The notes: generated by a model not told the origin, from the letters alone. A stretch of 8,196 bases of DNA from an uncultured Pseudomonadota bacterium (GCA_937863215.1 CALMFQ010000632.1:1-8196); one strand, 5' to 3'. Positions 1 through 5,728 are shown, counted from the first letter of the stretch. Numbers and translations are program-made.

Positions 1-278
1 TCGTCTTCGGCATGCGAGCCGGTCAGCATGACGATTTTCTGCGTGCTGGAGCGTGCGCGCATTGCCCGTACCAGCTCCCAGCCATTCATTCCCGGCATGC
101 GGATATCCACCAGTGTCAGATCCGGCTGGAAATGCTGCAGCAGTGCCAAGGCCTCCTGGCCGTCGCGTGCGGTTTGCACGCCAAGACCATCCTTGATAGC
201 CAGCATGTCGGCTACCGTTTCCAGCAATGCTTCGTCATCGTCGACCAGCAGAATGCTCAGCGATTGGTTGGTTTGCAT
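1..278 (-). CDS. Response regulator receiver domain protein (3' end outside window)
   Basis: The minus strand reads open for 92 codons from an ATG at 278 to the window edge, so only the N-terminal part is visible. It is a CheY-like receiver domain: the acidic pocket is D13-D14-D15 after a hydrophobic beta strand (LSILLVDDDE), the expected phosphoacceptor is D58 in LVDIRMPGMNGWEL, and the switch threonine is T86 in VMLTGS. The conserved lysine and any output domain lie beyond the edge, so the regulated process is unknown. I chose the start at 278 because GGAG sits 6 nt upstream; an in-frame ATG at 293 lacks such a site. No histidine kinase gene is visible. The gene follows the yidC operon on the same strand but is separated from it by terminator-like hairpins, so it is probably transcribed separately. 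The domain assignment is firm; the function is not. Confidence 0.9.
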   Translation of the reverse strand, partial: MQTNQSLSILLVDDDEALLETVADMLAIKDGLGVQTARDGQEALALLQHFQPDLTLVDIRMPGMNGWELVRAMRARSSTQKIVMLTGSHAED

Positions 279-450
279 ATTCGGCTCCGTCATTCGGTTC
301 TGCCGCTGCCCCGTACGGAGCCCGGCTTGCAAATATCCACTATAGCCGTTTGCCACTTGTTCCACTTCCGGATCAAGCGTAACTCTGGTGGTGCGCCTGC
401 ACGTCACGATTGTTCCGGTACTGCCATCCGGTAGCCGCCTCAGAAACGCC
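279..450. other. Intergenic region upstream of the response regulator gene
   Basis: I see no gene on either strand; the open frames here lack a recognisable product. On the minus strand a TATAGT hexamer at 344-339 could be the -10 of the response regulator promoter, about 60 nt before its start codon. No matching -35 is present at the usual distance, so an activator-dependent promoter or a chance match are both possible. Confidence 0.4.
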
Positions 451-473
451 AACAGCGGCCGTCGGCCGCTGTT
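451..473 (-). terminator. Perfect GC-rich hairpin downstream of yidC
   Basis: The arms AACAGCGGCC (451-460) and GGCCGCTGTT (464-473) form a perfect 10-bp stem with a 3-nt loop. On the minus strand it lies just after the T-rich tail of the first yidC hairpin. Its own following sequence (GGCGTTTCTG) is a poor T-tract, so it may be a backup terminator or an RNA 3'-end stabiliser rather than the main stop. Confidence 0.55.
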
Positions 474-502
474 GAAATGAAAACCGGCCCGCAAGGGCCG
501 GT
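474..502 (-). terminator. Intrinsic terminator of the rpmH-rnpA-yidD-yidC operon
   Basis: Five bases beyond the yidC stop codon the arms ACCGGCCC and GGGCCGGT (483-490 and 495-502) form a perfect 8-bp stem around a 4-nt loop. On the minus strand this is followed by TTTTCATTTC (483-474), a typical rho-independent pattern. It separates the yidC operon from the response regulator gene. On the plus strand a T-run at 511-516 also follows the hairpin, so weak bidirectional action is possible. Confidence 0.75.
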
Positions 503-507
503 AAGCG

Positions 508-2190
508 TTATTTTTTCGCCGGGCTGCCGATATGCGCCTTCTTGTCGGTATCGAACTGCTGCATGTTGAACCACTGCTGCAGCATCGACAGCGCACTGTT
601 GACTACCCAGTAGATCACCAGGCCGGCCGGGAAGAAGAAAAACATCACCGAGAACGCCAGCGGCATGATTTTCATCATCTTCGCTTGCATCGGGTCGGTC
701 GGCGGCGGGTTGAGGAAAGTCTGCGCGAACATCAGGCCGGCCAGAATCACCGGCAGCACATAATACGGGTCCGGCTGCGACAGATCGTGAATCCACATGA
801 TCCACGGTGTCTGGCGCAATTCCACCGCGCCCAGCAGCGACCAGTACAGCGCGATGAAAATCGGGATCTGCAGTACCATTGGCAGACAGCCGCCAAGCGG
901 GTTGATCTTCTCGGCCTTGTACAGCTCCATCATCGCCTGGTGGAATTTCTGCCGGTCGTCGCCGTGGCGTTCTTTCAGGTGTTCCAGCCGCGGTGCCAGT
1001 GCCTTCATCTGCGCCATCGAACGGTAACTGGCCGCCGACAGCGGGTACAAAGCCGTTTTGATGATCACGGTCAGCAGAATGATCGCCCAGCCCCAGTTGC
1101 CCACCAGCTTGTGCAGGAACTGCAGCAGCAGGAACATCGGCGCCGCCAGCACTTTCAGCAGGCCGTAATCCTTGGTGTAATCCAGCCCGTTGCCGCGATT
1201 GCCGAGAGCATTGAACGCTGCGCTTTCCTGCGGGCCGGCAAACAGCGGCACTGCGATGCTGGCGCTCTGGCCCGGCTGGATGGTGCCGAGCGAGCGGATC
1301 ACCGCGGCCGAATACAGCTCGCCGGATTTCTTGATTTCAAACTTGCGATCCGGTTGCTTGCTGCAATCGTCCGCAGTGGTTGCAGCATTGTCCGGCAGCC
1401 AGGCGGCGACGAAATAGTGCTGCACGATGCCGATCCAGCCGTTGTCGCAGCTGTCGGTAAATTTGGCCTTGCCCTTGTCGATATCTTCGTAGGCAATCTT
1501 CTGGTACTTGTTCTGCGCGGTGAACATGGCCGCACCGGAGAACGTCGATGCCATGCGGGTTTCGCCTTCCGGCTTGTGACCGTCGCGCAGCAGGCGGAAA
1601 TACGCGCTCGGCGTAATTGCCTTGGGCGAACCGTTGACGACCTCGTAGCGGGTATCGATCAGGTAGCTGCCGCGGCTGAAGGTGTAAATCTTGGCAACCT
1701 TGATCCCTTCGGCAGTAGCGGCTTCCAGCCGTACCTGCAGCGAATTCTGGCCATCCGCCAGCGTCATCGCGCCGGCCGGCAGCGTGAACGCGGTATGGTG
1801 CGACGGCAGATCGGCTACCGATTGGTCAAACAGGCCGCTCTGCGCCACATAGGTTTTCTCCGGCAGGCTGTCGAACAGTACCAGCGGCTGTTTCGGATCG
1901 GCCACCGAACCGTGCTTGCGCAATTCCAGACGACGGATATCGCCGCCGACCGATTCGATATCGGCAACCAGCATGTCGGTGGTCACGCGCAGACGTTGCC
2001 CCTGTTCCAGCTTGGTCTTGGTTTCCGCTCCCGGCAGGGCTACCGGCACGGCGGCGCCCGGCCTGTCGGCAGCGGCCCGCTGCTGTGCTGCGGCCGGTTG
2101 CGGTGGATGGCGACGTGTTTCCCATTCCTGCCACAGGAACACGATCGACATCGAGATAAGCATGAACACGATGAGGCGTTTGGTATCCAT
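508..2190 (-). CDS. yidC: Membrane protein insertase YidC
   Basis: This 560-residue protein inserts and folds inner-membrane proteins, alone or with the Sec translocon. It has the Gram-negative YidC layout: an N-terminal membrane segment (about residues 6-20), an Ala/Gln/Pro-rich linker, a large periplasmic domain (about 60-340) and a five-helix core from about 348 to 533. Core family signatures include YKAEKINPLGGCLPMVLQIPIF (broken here as YKAEKINPLGG 424-434 and CLPMVLQIPIF 435-445), ELRQTPW, DPYYVLP, DPMQAKMMKIMP and FPAGLVIYWVVN. The groove position that is arginine in E. coli YidC (R366, IVRGIMYPL) is lysine here (K378, VIIKTALYPL), as I recall for Neisseria homologues. The C-terminus is basic (DTDKKAHIGSPAKK), consistent with ribosome contact. 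The ATG at 2190 follows the yidD stop by 12 bp and has AAGG 6 nt upstream. The length is normal and the frame intact. Confidence 0.98.
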   Translation of the reverse strand: MDTKRLIVFMLISMSIVFLWQEWETRRHPPQPAAAQQRAAADRPGAAVPVALPGAETKTKLEQGQRLRVTTDMLVADIESVGGDIRRLELRKHGSVADPKQPLVLFDSLPEKTYVAQSGLFDQSVADLPSHHTAFTLPAGAMTLADGQNSLQVRLEAATAEGIKVAKIYTFSRGSYLIDTRYEVVNGSPKAITPSAYFRLLRDGHKPEGETRMASTFSGAAMFTAQNKYQKIAYEDIDKGKAKFTDSCDNGWIGIVQHYFVAAWLPDNAATTADDCSKQPDRKFEIKKSGELYSAAVIRSLGTIQPGQSASIAVPLFAGPQESAAFNALGNRGNGLDYTKDYGLLKVLAAPMFLLLQFLHKLVGNWGWAIILLTVIIKTALYPLSAASYRSMAQMKALAPRLEHLKERHGDDRQKFHQAMMELYKAEKINPLGGCLPMVLQIPIFIALYWSLLGAVELRQTPWIMWIHDLSQPDPYYVLPVILAGLMFAQTFLNPPPTDPMQAKMMKIMPLAFSVMFFFFPAGLVIYWVVNSALSMLQQWFNMQQFDTDKKAHIGSPAKK

Positions 2191-2202
2191 TGAGAGCCTT
2201 AT

Positions 2203-2412
2203 TCAGGGAACCGGATCATAACCACTGCCGCCCCACGGGTGGCAGCGACAAATTCGTTTGCAGGCCAGACAGCCGCCTTGCAGCGGGCCGTGGCGGCCGA
2301 TTGCCTCGAGCGCATATTGGGAACAACTCGGGGTATAGCGGCAGCGCGGCCCCAGCAGCGGGCTGACGGCATATTGGTAGAAGCGGATCAGTGCGATGAG
2401 GAGGCGCGACAT
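2203..2412 (-). CDS. yidD: Membrane protein insertion efficiency factor YidD
   Basis: This small 69-residue protein belongs to the YidD family, which associates with the inner membrane and assists YidC-dependent insertion. The family signatures are intact: an amphipathic N-terminus (MSRLLIALIRFYQYAVSPLLG), GPRCRYTPSCSQYALEAI (residues 21-38) and the C-terminal HPWGGSGYDPVP (58-69). Six cysteines are present at positions 24, 30, 48, 51, 55 and 57, the typical Cys-rich pattern. Its ATG lies inside the end of rnpA, a 25-bp overlap in another frame, and no strong ribosome binding site precedes it, so translational coupling to rnpA is likely. It stops 12 bp before yidC. This rnpA-yidD-yidC order is widespread in bacteria. 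Confidence 0.96.
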   Translation of the reverse strand: MSRLLIALIRFYQYAVSPLLGPRCRYTPSCSQYALEAIGRHGPLQGGCLACKRICRCHPWGGSGYDPVP

Positions 2413-2744
2413 CGATCGAGTTTGCCAAACAAACGTTGCAATTCGACACGCACGGCCGCCGCCTGTTCGCGGCCGAAACAGGCGCGTGGCCAGACCACCA
2501 CGTCCAGCCCGGCCAGCTGTTGCTGTTGTTCGCGAAACGCCGCGCGGATCACGCGTTTCATATAATTGCGCCGCACCGCCTGCTTCGCCAGCTTGCGGCC
2601 GATCACCAGGCCCAGCCGGCCGTGTGCCAAGCCGTTCGGCTTGCCATGCAGGCGCAGCGCCGGGCCGTTTACCGCACAGCGGAAACTAAAAACGGATGAA
2701 TACTCATCCGTTTTTAACAAGCGCAGCTGTCTCGGAAAGCGCAC
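2388..2744 (-). CDS. rnpA: Ribonuclease P protein component
   Basis: This is the 118-residue protein subunit of RNase P, which helps the catalytic RNA bind precursor tRNAs for 5'-leader removal. The N-terminus FPRQLRLLKTDEYSSVF matches the family (E. coli FPRELRLLTPSQFTFVF). LGLVIGRKLAKQAVRRNYMKRVIRAAFR (residues 45-71) contains the RNR motif with its Arg/Lys-rich helix at about 58-67. The acidic residue common after this motif (RE or RD) is alanine (A68). The start is GTG at 2744, 17 bp after the rpmH stop. No in-frame ATG lies nearby upstream, and the family alignment begins there. The ribosome binding site is weak. The coding sequence for residues 10-20 forms a perfect terminator-like hairpin (2687-2716), which may lower rnpA output relative to rpmH. 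The catalytic RNA gene rnpB is not in the window. Confidence 0.96.
   Translation of the reverse strand: MRFPRQLRLLKTDEYSSVFSFRCAVNGPALRLHGKPNGLAHGRLGLVIGRKLAKQAVRRNYMKRVIRAAFREQQQQLAGLDVVVWPRACFGREQAAAVRVELQRLFGKLDRCRASSSH
2687..2716 (-). terminator. Terminator-like hairpin inside the rnpA coding sequence
   Basis: A perfect 13-bp inverted repeat (arms TAAAAACGGATGA at 2687-2699 and TCATCCGTTTTTA at 2704-2716, 4-nt loop) lies 28-57 nt into rnpA. On the minus strand a CGGATGA/TCATCCG stem is followed at once by TTTTT, the form of an intrinsic terminator; the plus strand gives the same arrangement. It encodes the conserved LKTDEYSSVF segment. I infer partial termination or attenuation between rpmH and rnpA, but whether it acts in RNA is not shown by sequence. 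Confidence 0.5.
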
Positions 2745-2761
2745 CGGGCGCCCAGCGACAA

Positions 2762-2896
2762 TCAGACAGCCAGACGATGGCGACCTTTGGCGCGGCGAGC
2801 GGCGATAACTGCGCGGCCACCGCGGGTTTTCATGCGAACCAGGAAGCCATGAGTGCGCTTGCGACGAACTACGGAAGGTTGATATGTGCGTTTCAT
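2762..2896 (-). CDS. rpmH: 50S ribosomal protein L34
   Basis: The 44-residue L34 is a very basic component of the large ribosomal subunit that binds 23S rRNA. The sequence is canonical from end to end: MKRTYQPSVVRRKRTHGF, LVRMKTRGGRAVIAARR and AKGRHRLAV, the usual full family length. It is the first gene of the leftward operon, driven by a near-consensus promoter with its -10 about 39 nt upstream of the ATG. A G-rich TTGGGG lies some 9 nt before the ATG as a modest ribosome binding site. The stop is 17 bp upstream of the rnpA GTG. The rpmH-rnpA pair divergent from dnaA is a classic arrangement near bacterial replication origins. Confidence 0.98.
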   Translation of the reverse strand: MKRTYQPSVVRRKRTHGFLVRMKTRGGRAVIAARRAKGRHRLAV

Positions 2897-2934
2897 GACA
2901 AATTACCCCAAGACCAGACTCAAATAAACGCGGA

Positions 2935-2964
2935 ATTAGACGTGCAAACCCAAGTCACTGTCAA
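2935..2964 (-). promoter_or_regulatory. Promoter of the rpmH operon (sigma-70 type)
   Basis: On the minus strand a consensus -35 TTGACA (2964-2959) and a -10 TCTAAT (2940-2935, 5 of 6 matches) are separated by 18 bp. An A-rich tract immediately upstream of the -35 (AAAAAATAA, 2976-2968) resembles an UP element. This strength fits a ribosomal protein gene, and transcription should start near 2928. Confidence 0.8.
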
Positions 2965-2984
2965 GCCTTATTTTTTCCCGGGGC

Positions 2985-2993
2985 TGTGGATAA
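2985..2993 (-). promoter_or_regulatory. Perfect DnaA box
   Basis: TTATCCACA on the minus strand (TGTGGATAA on the plus strand) matches the high-affinity DnaA box exactly. It lies about 20 bp upstream of the rpmH -35 and overlaps the candidate -35 of dnaA, well placed for DnaA to repress its own gene. It is the only full match I found in this intergenic region. Confidence 0.85.
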
Positions 2994-3015
2994 GTTGCCG
3001 CGTTCTGGGTAGAAT
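2987..3015 (+). promoter_or_regulatory. Candidate dnaA promoter overlapping the DnaA box
   Basis: TGGATA (2987-2992, 4 of 6 to TTGACA) and TAGAAT (3010-3015, 5 of 6 to TATAAT) are spaced by 17 bp. The -35 lies within the DnaA box, so binding there should block RNA polymerase. The resulting leader would be about 135 nt. The hexamers are only moderate, so another start site cannot be excluded. Confidence 0.5.
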
Positions 3016-3040
3016 TGGCGCTTCAATTTTGCGCCAGAAC
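3002..3040 (+). repeat. Overlapping inverted repeats at the dnaA -10 and early leader
   Basis: Two perfect dyads share bases. GTTCTGG (3002-3008) pairs with CCAGAAC (3034-3040), and TGGCGC (3016-3021) pairs with GCGCCA (3031-3036). They overlap at CCA (3034-3036) and so cannot both form completely. The outer dyad brackets the candidate -10 element. In DNA it could be a protein-binding site; in RNA only the inner hairpin would lie wholly in a transcript starting near 3022 or upstream. The arms are seen directly; a role is inferred. Confidence 0.45.
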
Positions 3041-3044
3041 GACC

Positions 3045-3062
3045 GCGTCGCCCAACCGACGC
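3045..3062 (+). repeat. GC-rich hairpin in the dnaA leader
   Basis: GCGTCG (3045-3050) and CGACGC (3057-3062) form a perfect 6-bp GC-rich stem around CCCAAC. No T-run follows, so it is not an intrinsic terminator. It lies about 95 nt before the dnaA start and would fold in the leader RNA. A short stem like this can arise by chance in GC-rich DNA. Confidence 0.4.
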
Positions 3063-3156
3063 AACTGTTCACTTCCGACAAAAAGCAGAGGGTAGCCGAC
3101 CCGATCGGCGCCAAACTGCAGCCGGCGCTTCAGCCACCTAAGCGACAACGAATCAC

Positions 3157-4533
3157 ATGCCCGCAACCACGCAGTTTTGGTCGACATGCCTTGCGACCTT
3201 CGAGAGCGAACTCTCGACCCAGCAATTCAATACCTGGATCAAGCCCCTGCGGCTGGATGGTGATGAGGACGGATTGCAGGTGCTGGCGCCCAACCGTTTT
3301 ACCATCCAGTTCGTCAAGGACCGCTTTCTCAGCCGTATCGAAGATCTGGCGAAAGATTATTTCGGCAAGGCGATCACCGTTACGCTGGCGCTCGGCGGCC
3401 CCGCCGAGCACGGCAAACCCGCCGCAAGCGATGGTGGCAATGGCAGCGGCCCGAAACCCGCTGCTGCCACGCCCAAGGCCGCCACCTTGAAGCAGATGGG
3501 CGCCAGCCACGAAACCACGCGGCTGATCCCCACTTATACCTTCGACAATCTGGTGACCGGTAAGGCCAACCAGCTGGCGCGCGCCGCGGCGATGCAGATC
3601 GCCGAGAACCCCGGCGTTGCCTACAACCCGCTGTTCGTCTACGGTGGCTCCGGTCTGGGTAAAACCCACCTGGTGCACGCCATCGGCAATATGGTGCATC
3701 AGCAGAATCCGCAGGCGAAAATCCGCTACATCCACGCCGAGCGCTATGTATCGGACGTGGTGCGTGCCTACCAGCACAAGGCGTTCGACGAATTCAAACG
3801 CTATTACCATTCGCTCGATCTGCTGCTGATCGACGACATCCAGTTCATCAGCGGCAAGACCCGCACCCAGGAAGAATTCTTCTACGCCTTCAATGCGTTG
3901 ATCGAAGCGCACAAGCAGATCGTCATCACCAGCGACACCTTTCCAAAAGAAATCAAGGATATGGACGATCGTCTGGTGTCGCGCTTCGGCTGGGGCCTGA
4001 CCGTTGCCATTGAACCGCCGGAGCTGGAAATGCGTGTGGCGATCCTGCTGCGCAAGGCCGAGCAGGAAAATATCAAACTCGATGATAACGTCGCTTTCTT
4101 CATCGCCCGCTGCATTCGTGCCAATGTGCGCGAGCTGGAAGGCGCAATGAAGAAGGTGCTGGCATATTCACGCTTCACCGGCAACCCGATCACGCTCGAT
4201 TTGGCCAAGGATGCGCTGAAAGACATCCTGGCGGTCGAAAACCGCCTGGTTTCGGTGGAAAACATTCAGAAAGCTGTCGCCGACTTTTATAAGATAAAGG
4301 TGGCCGACATGCATTCGAAGAAACGTACACGCAATGTGGCACGGCCGCGGCAAATGGCGATGGCGCTGGCGAAAGAGCTGACGCAGATGTCGCTGCCGGC
4401 GATCGGCGAGGCATTCGGCGGCCGCGACCACACCACCGTATTGCACGCCTGCCGTACCATTGCCGACCTGCGCGAGACCGACATGCAGCTCAAGCATGAC
4501 TTTCAGGTACTGATGCAAATGATCAAAGGCTGA
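3157..4533 (+). CDS. dnaA: Chromosomal replication initiator protein DnaA
   Basis: DnaA is the AAA+ ATPase that binds DnaA boxes, opens the origin and helps load the replicative helicase. All four domains are present in 458 residues: domain I (about 1-80, FWSTCLATFESELSTQQFNTWIKPL), a short Gly/Pro/Ala-rich domain II (about 81-120), the AAA+ domain III and the helix-turn-helix domain IV (about 362-458). Visible motifs are Walker A GGSGLGKT (163-170), Walker B LLLIDDIQF (222-230), VITSD (sensor I region, 256-260), box VII DRLVSRFGWGL with arginine finger R276, sensor II R325 in NVRELEGA, and the DNA-binding signature GGRDHTTVLHACRTI (421-435). The ATG at 3157 fits the family N-terminus, but no Shine-Dalgarno sequence precedes it, suggesting modest translation. 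It diverges from rpmH and is followed by dnaN after 88 bp. Repression through the upstream DnaA box is likely. Confidence 0.99.
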   Translation: MPATTQFWSTCLATFESELSTQQFNTWIKPLRLDGDEDGLQVLAPNRFTIQFVKDRFLSRIEDLAKDYFGKAITVTLALGGPAEHGKPAASDGGNGSGPKPAAATPKAATLKQMGASHETTRLIPTYTFDNLVTGKANQLARAAAMQIAENPGVAYNPLFVYGGSGLGKTHLVHAIGNMVHQQNPQAKIRYIHAERYVSDVVRAYQHKAFDEFKRYYHSLDLLLIDDIQFISGKTRTQEEFFYAFNALIEAHKQIVITSDTFPKEIKDMDDRLVSRFGWGLTVAIEPPELEMRVAILLRKAEQENIKLDDNVAFFIARCIRANVRELEGAMKKVLAYSRFTGNPITLDLAKDALKDILAVENRLVSVENIQKAVADFYKIKVADMHSKKRTRNVARPRQMAMALAKELTQMSLPAIGEAFGGRDHTTVLHACRTIADLRETDMQLKHDFQVLMQMIKG

Positions 4534-4558
4534 CCTGAGCGGCGGTCTTTGGTAAAAT
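4530..4558 (+). promoter_or_regulatory. Candidate dnaN promoter overlapping the dnaA stop codon
   Basis: CTGACC (4530-4535, 4 of 6 to TTGACA) and TAAAAT (4553-4558, 5 of 6 to TATAAT) are separated by exactly 17 bp, and the -35 spans the dnaA TGA. It would give dnaN a transcript independent of dnaA, with a leader of about 55 nt. An AT-rich stretch, with a T-run at 4566-4572, follows. The spacing is ideal and the -35 is weak. Confidence 0.5.
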
Positions 4559-4579
4559 TTTCAGGTTTTTTTGAATAAA

Positions 4580-4600
4580 TTCAGGGCAAACGGCCCTGAA
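4580..4600 (+). repeat. Hairpin in the dnaN leader
   Basis: TTCAGGGC (4580-4587) and GCCCTGAA (4593-4600) form a perfect 8-bp stem with a 5-nt loop, ending 21 nt before the dnaN ATG. On the plus strand no T-run follows, so it should not terminate dnaN transcription. It could stabilise the RNA or affect ribosome access, as the GGGA ribosome binding site lies 8 nt downstream of it. On the minus strand TTTATTC follows, a weak terminator pattern against antisense transcription. Confidence 0.5.
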
Positions 4601-4621
4601 CTCGAATCGGGACAAGACAAT

Positions 4622-5728
4622 ATGCTACTTCTCCAGGCTGAACGGGATCAGATACTGAAGCCGCTTGCTACCGTGACCGGCATCGTCGAGCGCCGGCACA
4701 CGCTGCCGATTCTGTCGAACGTCTATCTGGAGAAAAAAGGCCAGCAGGTTTCATTCATGGCCACCGACCTGGAAATCCAGATCACCAGCAGCGGCCCCGG
4801 CGACCTGAACGGCAGCGATTTCGCCATTACTACTTCGGCGAAAAAACTGCAGGACATCCTGCGCGCCATTCCCGATGGCACTCAGGTGTTGCTGGAGCAC
4901 AGCGACAACAAGCTGATGGTCAAAGCCGGCAAGAGCCGCTTCAACCTGCAAACCCTGCCGGCGGAAGATTTTCCCAGCATTGCCGCCGCCACCGGCAACA
5001 CCATCGGTTTCAGCCTGGAACAGAAAGCGCTGCGCCAACTGCTGTCGCTGGTGCAATACTCGATGGCACACCAGGATATCCGCTACTACCTGAACGGCCT
5101 GTGCATCATCACCGATGGCCAGGAGCTGCGCCTGGTCGGCACCGACGGCCACCGTCTGGCGTTCGCCAGCCTGGAGTTGCCGCAGCCGGTGGAAAAAAGC
5201 GAAATCATCCTGCCGCGCAAGACCGTACTGGAACTGTACAAGCTGCTCGACGAATCGGATCGTCCGGTGCAGATCGACATCAGTCAGAATCAGGTACGCT
5301 TCAGCTTCGGCGACGTACTGCTGGTATCGAAAGTGGTCGACGGCAAATTCCCCGATTACAACCGCGTGATTCCGCTCAACAATGGCAAGCAACTGAGCAT
5401 CGATCGGACCCAGGTGCAGCAGGCGCTGCAGCGCGCCGCGATCCTGTCGAACGAGAAATTCCGCGGCGTGCGCATCGTGCTGATGAACGGCCTGTTCCGC
5501 ATCATCTGCAGCAACAGCGAACAAGAAGAAGCTCAGGAAGAGCTGGAAGTCGATTACCAGGGCGATACGCTGGATGTCGGCTTCAACATCACCTACCTGC
5601 TGGATGTACTCAACAACGTAAGCAGCGAAACCGTGGATTTCGCCTTTGGCGATGCCAATTCCAGCGCGCTGGTTACTCTGCCGGGCAATGACCGCTTCAA
5701 ATACGTAGTCATGCCAATGCGGATCTGA
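4622..5728 (+). CDS. dnaN: DNA polymerase III beta subunit (sliding clamp)
   Basis: The beta clamp is a ring-shaped dimer that tethers DNA polymerase III and many repair proteins to DNA. The 368 residues match the usual length (E. coli 366) and cover three repeated clamp folds of about 120 residues each. Recognisable segments are RRHTLPILSNVYLE (24-37), MATDLEI (46-52), FNLQTLPAEDFPSI (107-120), RYYLNGLCI and VGTDGHRLA (154-180), GKFPDYNRVIP (241-251), ILSNEKFRGVRI (274-285), and the C-terminal YVVMPMRI, the terminus that helps form the partner-binding pocket. I chose the ATG at 4622, with GGGA 9 nt upstream, because it gives the standard N-terminus (MLLLQAERDQILKPL); the frame extends to a TTG at 4571, but those residues are not family-like. 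It follows dnaA in the conserved dnaA-dnaN order and probably uses both dnaA read-through and its own promoter. Confidence 0.98.
   Translation: MLLLQAERDQILKPLATVTGIVERRHTLPILSNVYLEKKGQQVSFMATDLEIQITSSGPGDLNGSDFAITTSAKKLQDILRAIPDGTQVLLEHSDNKLMVKAGKSRFNLQTLPAEDFPSIAAATGNTIGFSLEQKALRQLLSLVQYSMAHQDIRYYLNGLCIITDGQELRLVGTDGHRLAFASLELPQPVEKSEIILPRKTVLELYKLLDESDRPVQIDISQNQVRFSFGDVLLVSKVVDGKFPDYNRVIPLNNGKQLSIDRTQVQQALQRAAILSNEKFRGVRIVLMNGLFRIICSNSEQEEAQEELEVDYQGDTLDVGFNITYLLDVLNNVSSETVDFAFGDANSSALVTLPGNDRFKYVVMPMRI

Larger units (their letters stand above)
2897..3156. other. rpmH-dnaA divergent control region, possible replication origin
   Basis: This 260-bp non-coding stretch separates the leftward rpmH operon from the rightward dnaA operon. 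It holds a strong rpmH promoter, a T-rich run (TTATTTTTT at 2968-2976), one perfect DnaA box, a candidate dnaA promoter and several inverted repeats in the dnaA leader. Gene divergence and position match places where betaproteobacterial origins are often found. Against that, I found only one good DnaA box and no long AT-rich unwinding region. Origin function is therefore an inference from position. Confidence 0.4.

Noticed and set aside
332..340. Possible DnaA box ATATCCACT upstream of the response regulator
   Set aside because: It has two mismatches to the consensus at both ends and is isolated; chance is the simplest explanation.
12..434. A 140-codon plus-strand frame at the left edge
   Set aside because: It lies opposite the response regulator receiver domain and runs into the intergenic region. 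The minus-strand reading has a full set of catalytic residues.
532..2193. A 553-codon open frame antisense to yidC
   Set aside because: It is Arg/Gln/His-rich with no family resemblance and is the complement of an unmistakable yidC. It is a composition shadow.
2696..3490. A 264-codon plus-strand frame running from rnpA through the control region into dnaA
   Set aside because: It crosses rnpA, rpmH, the divergent promoters and the start of dnaA in another frame, and its product has no recognisable domain.
4571..4621. A 17-residue N-terminal extension of dnaN from a TTG codon
   Set aside because: The extension is not family-like, it spans the leader hairpin, and the ATG at 4622 gives the standard beta-clamp N-terminus and length.
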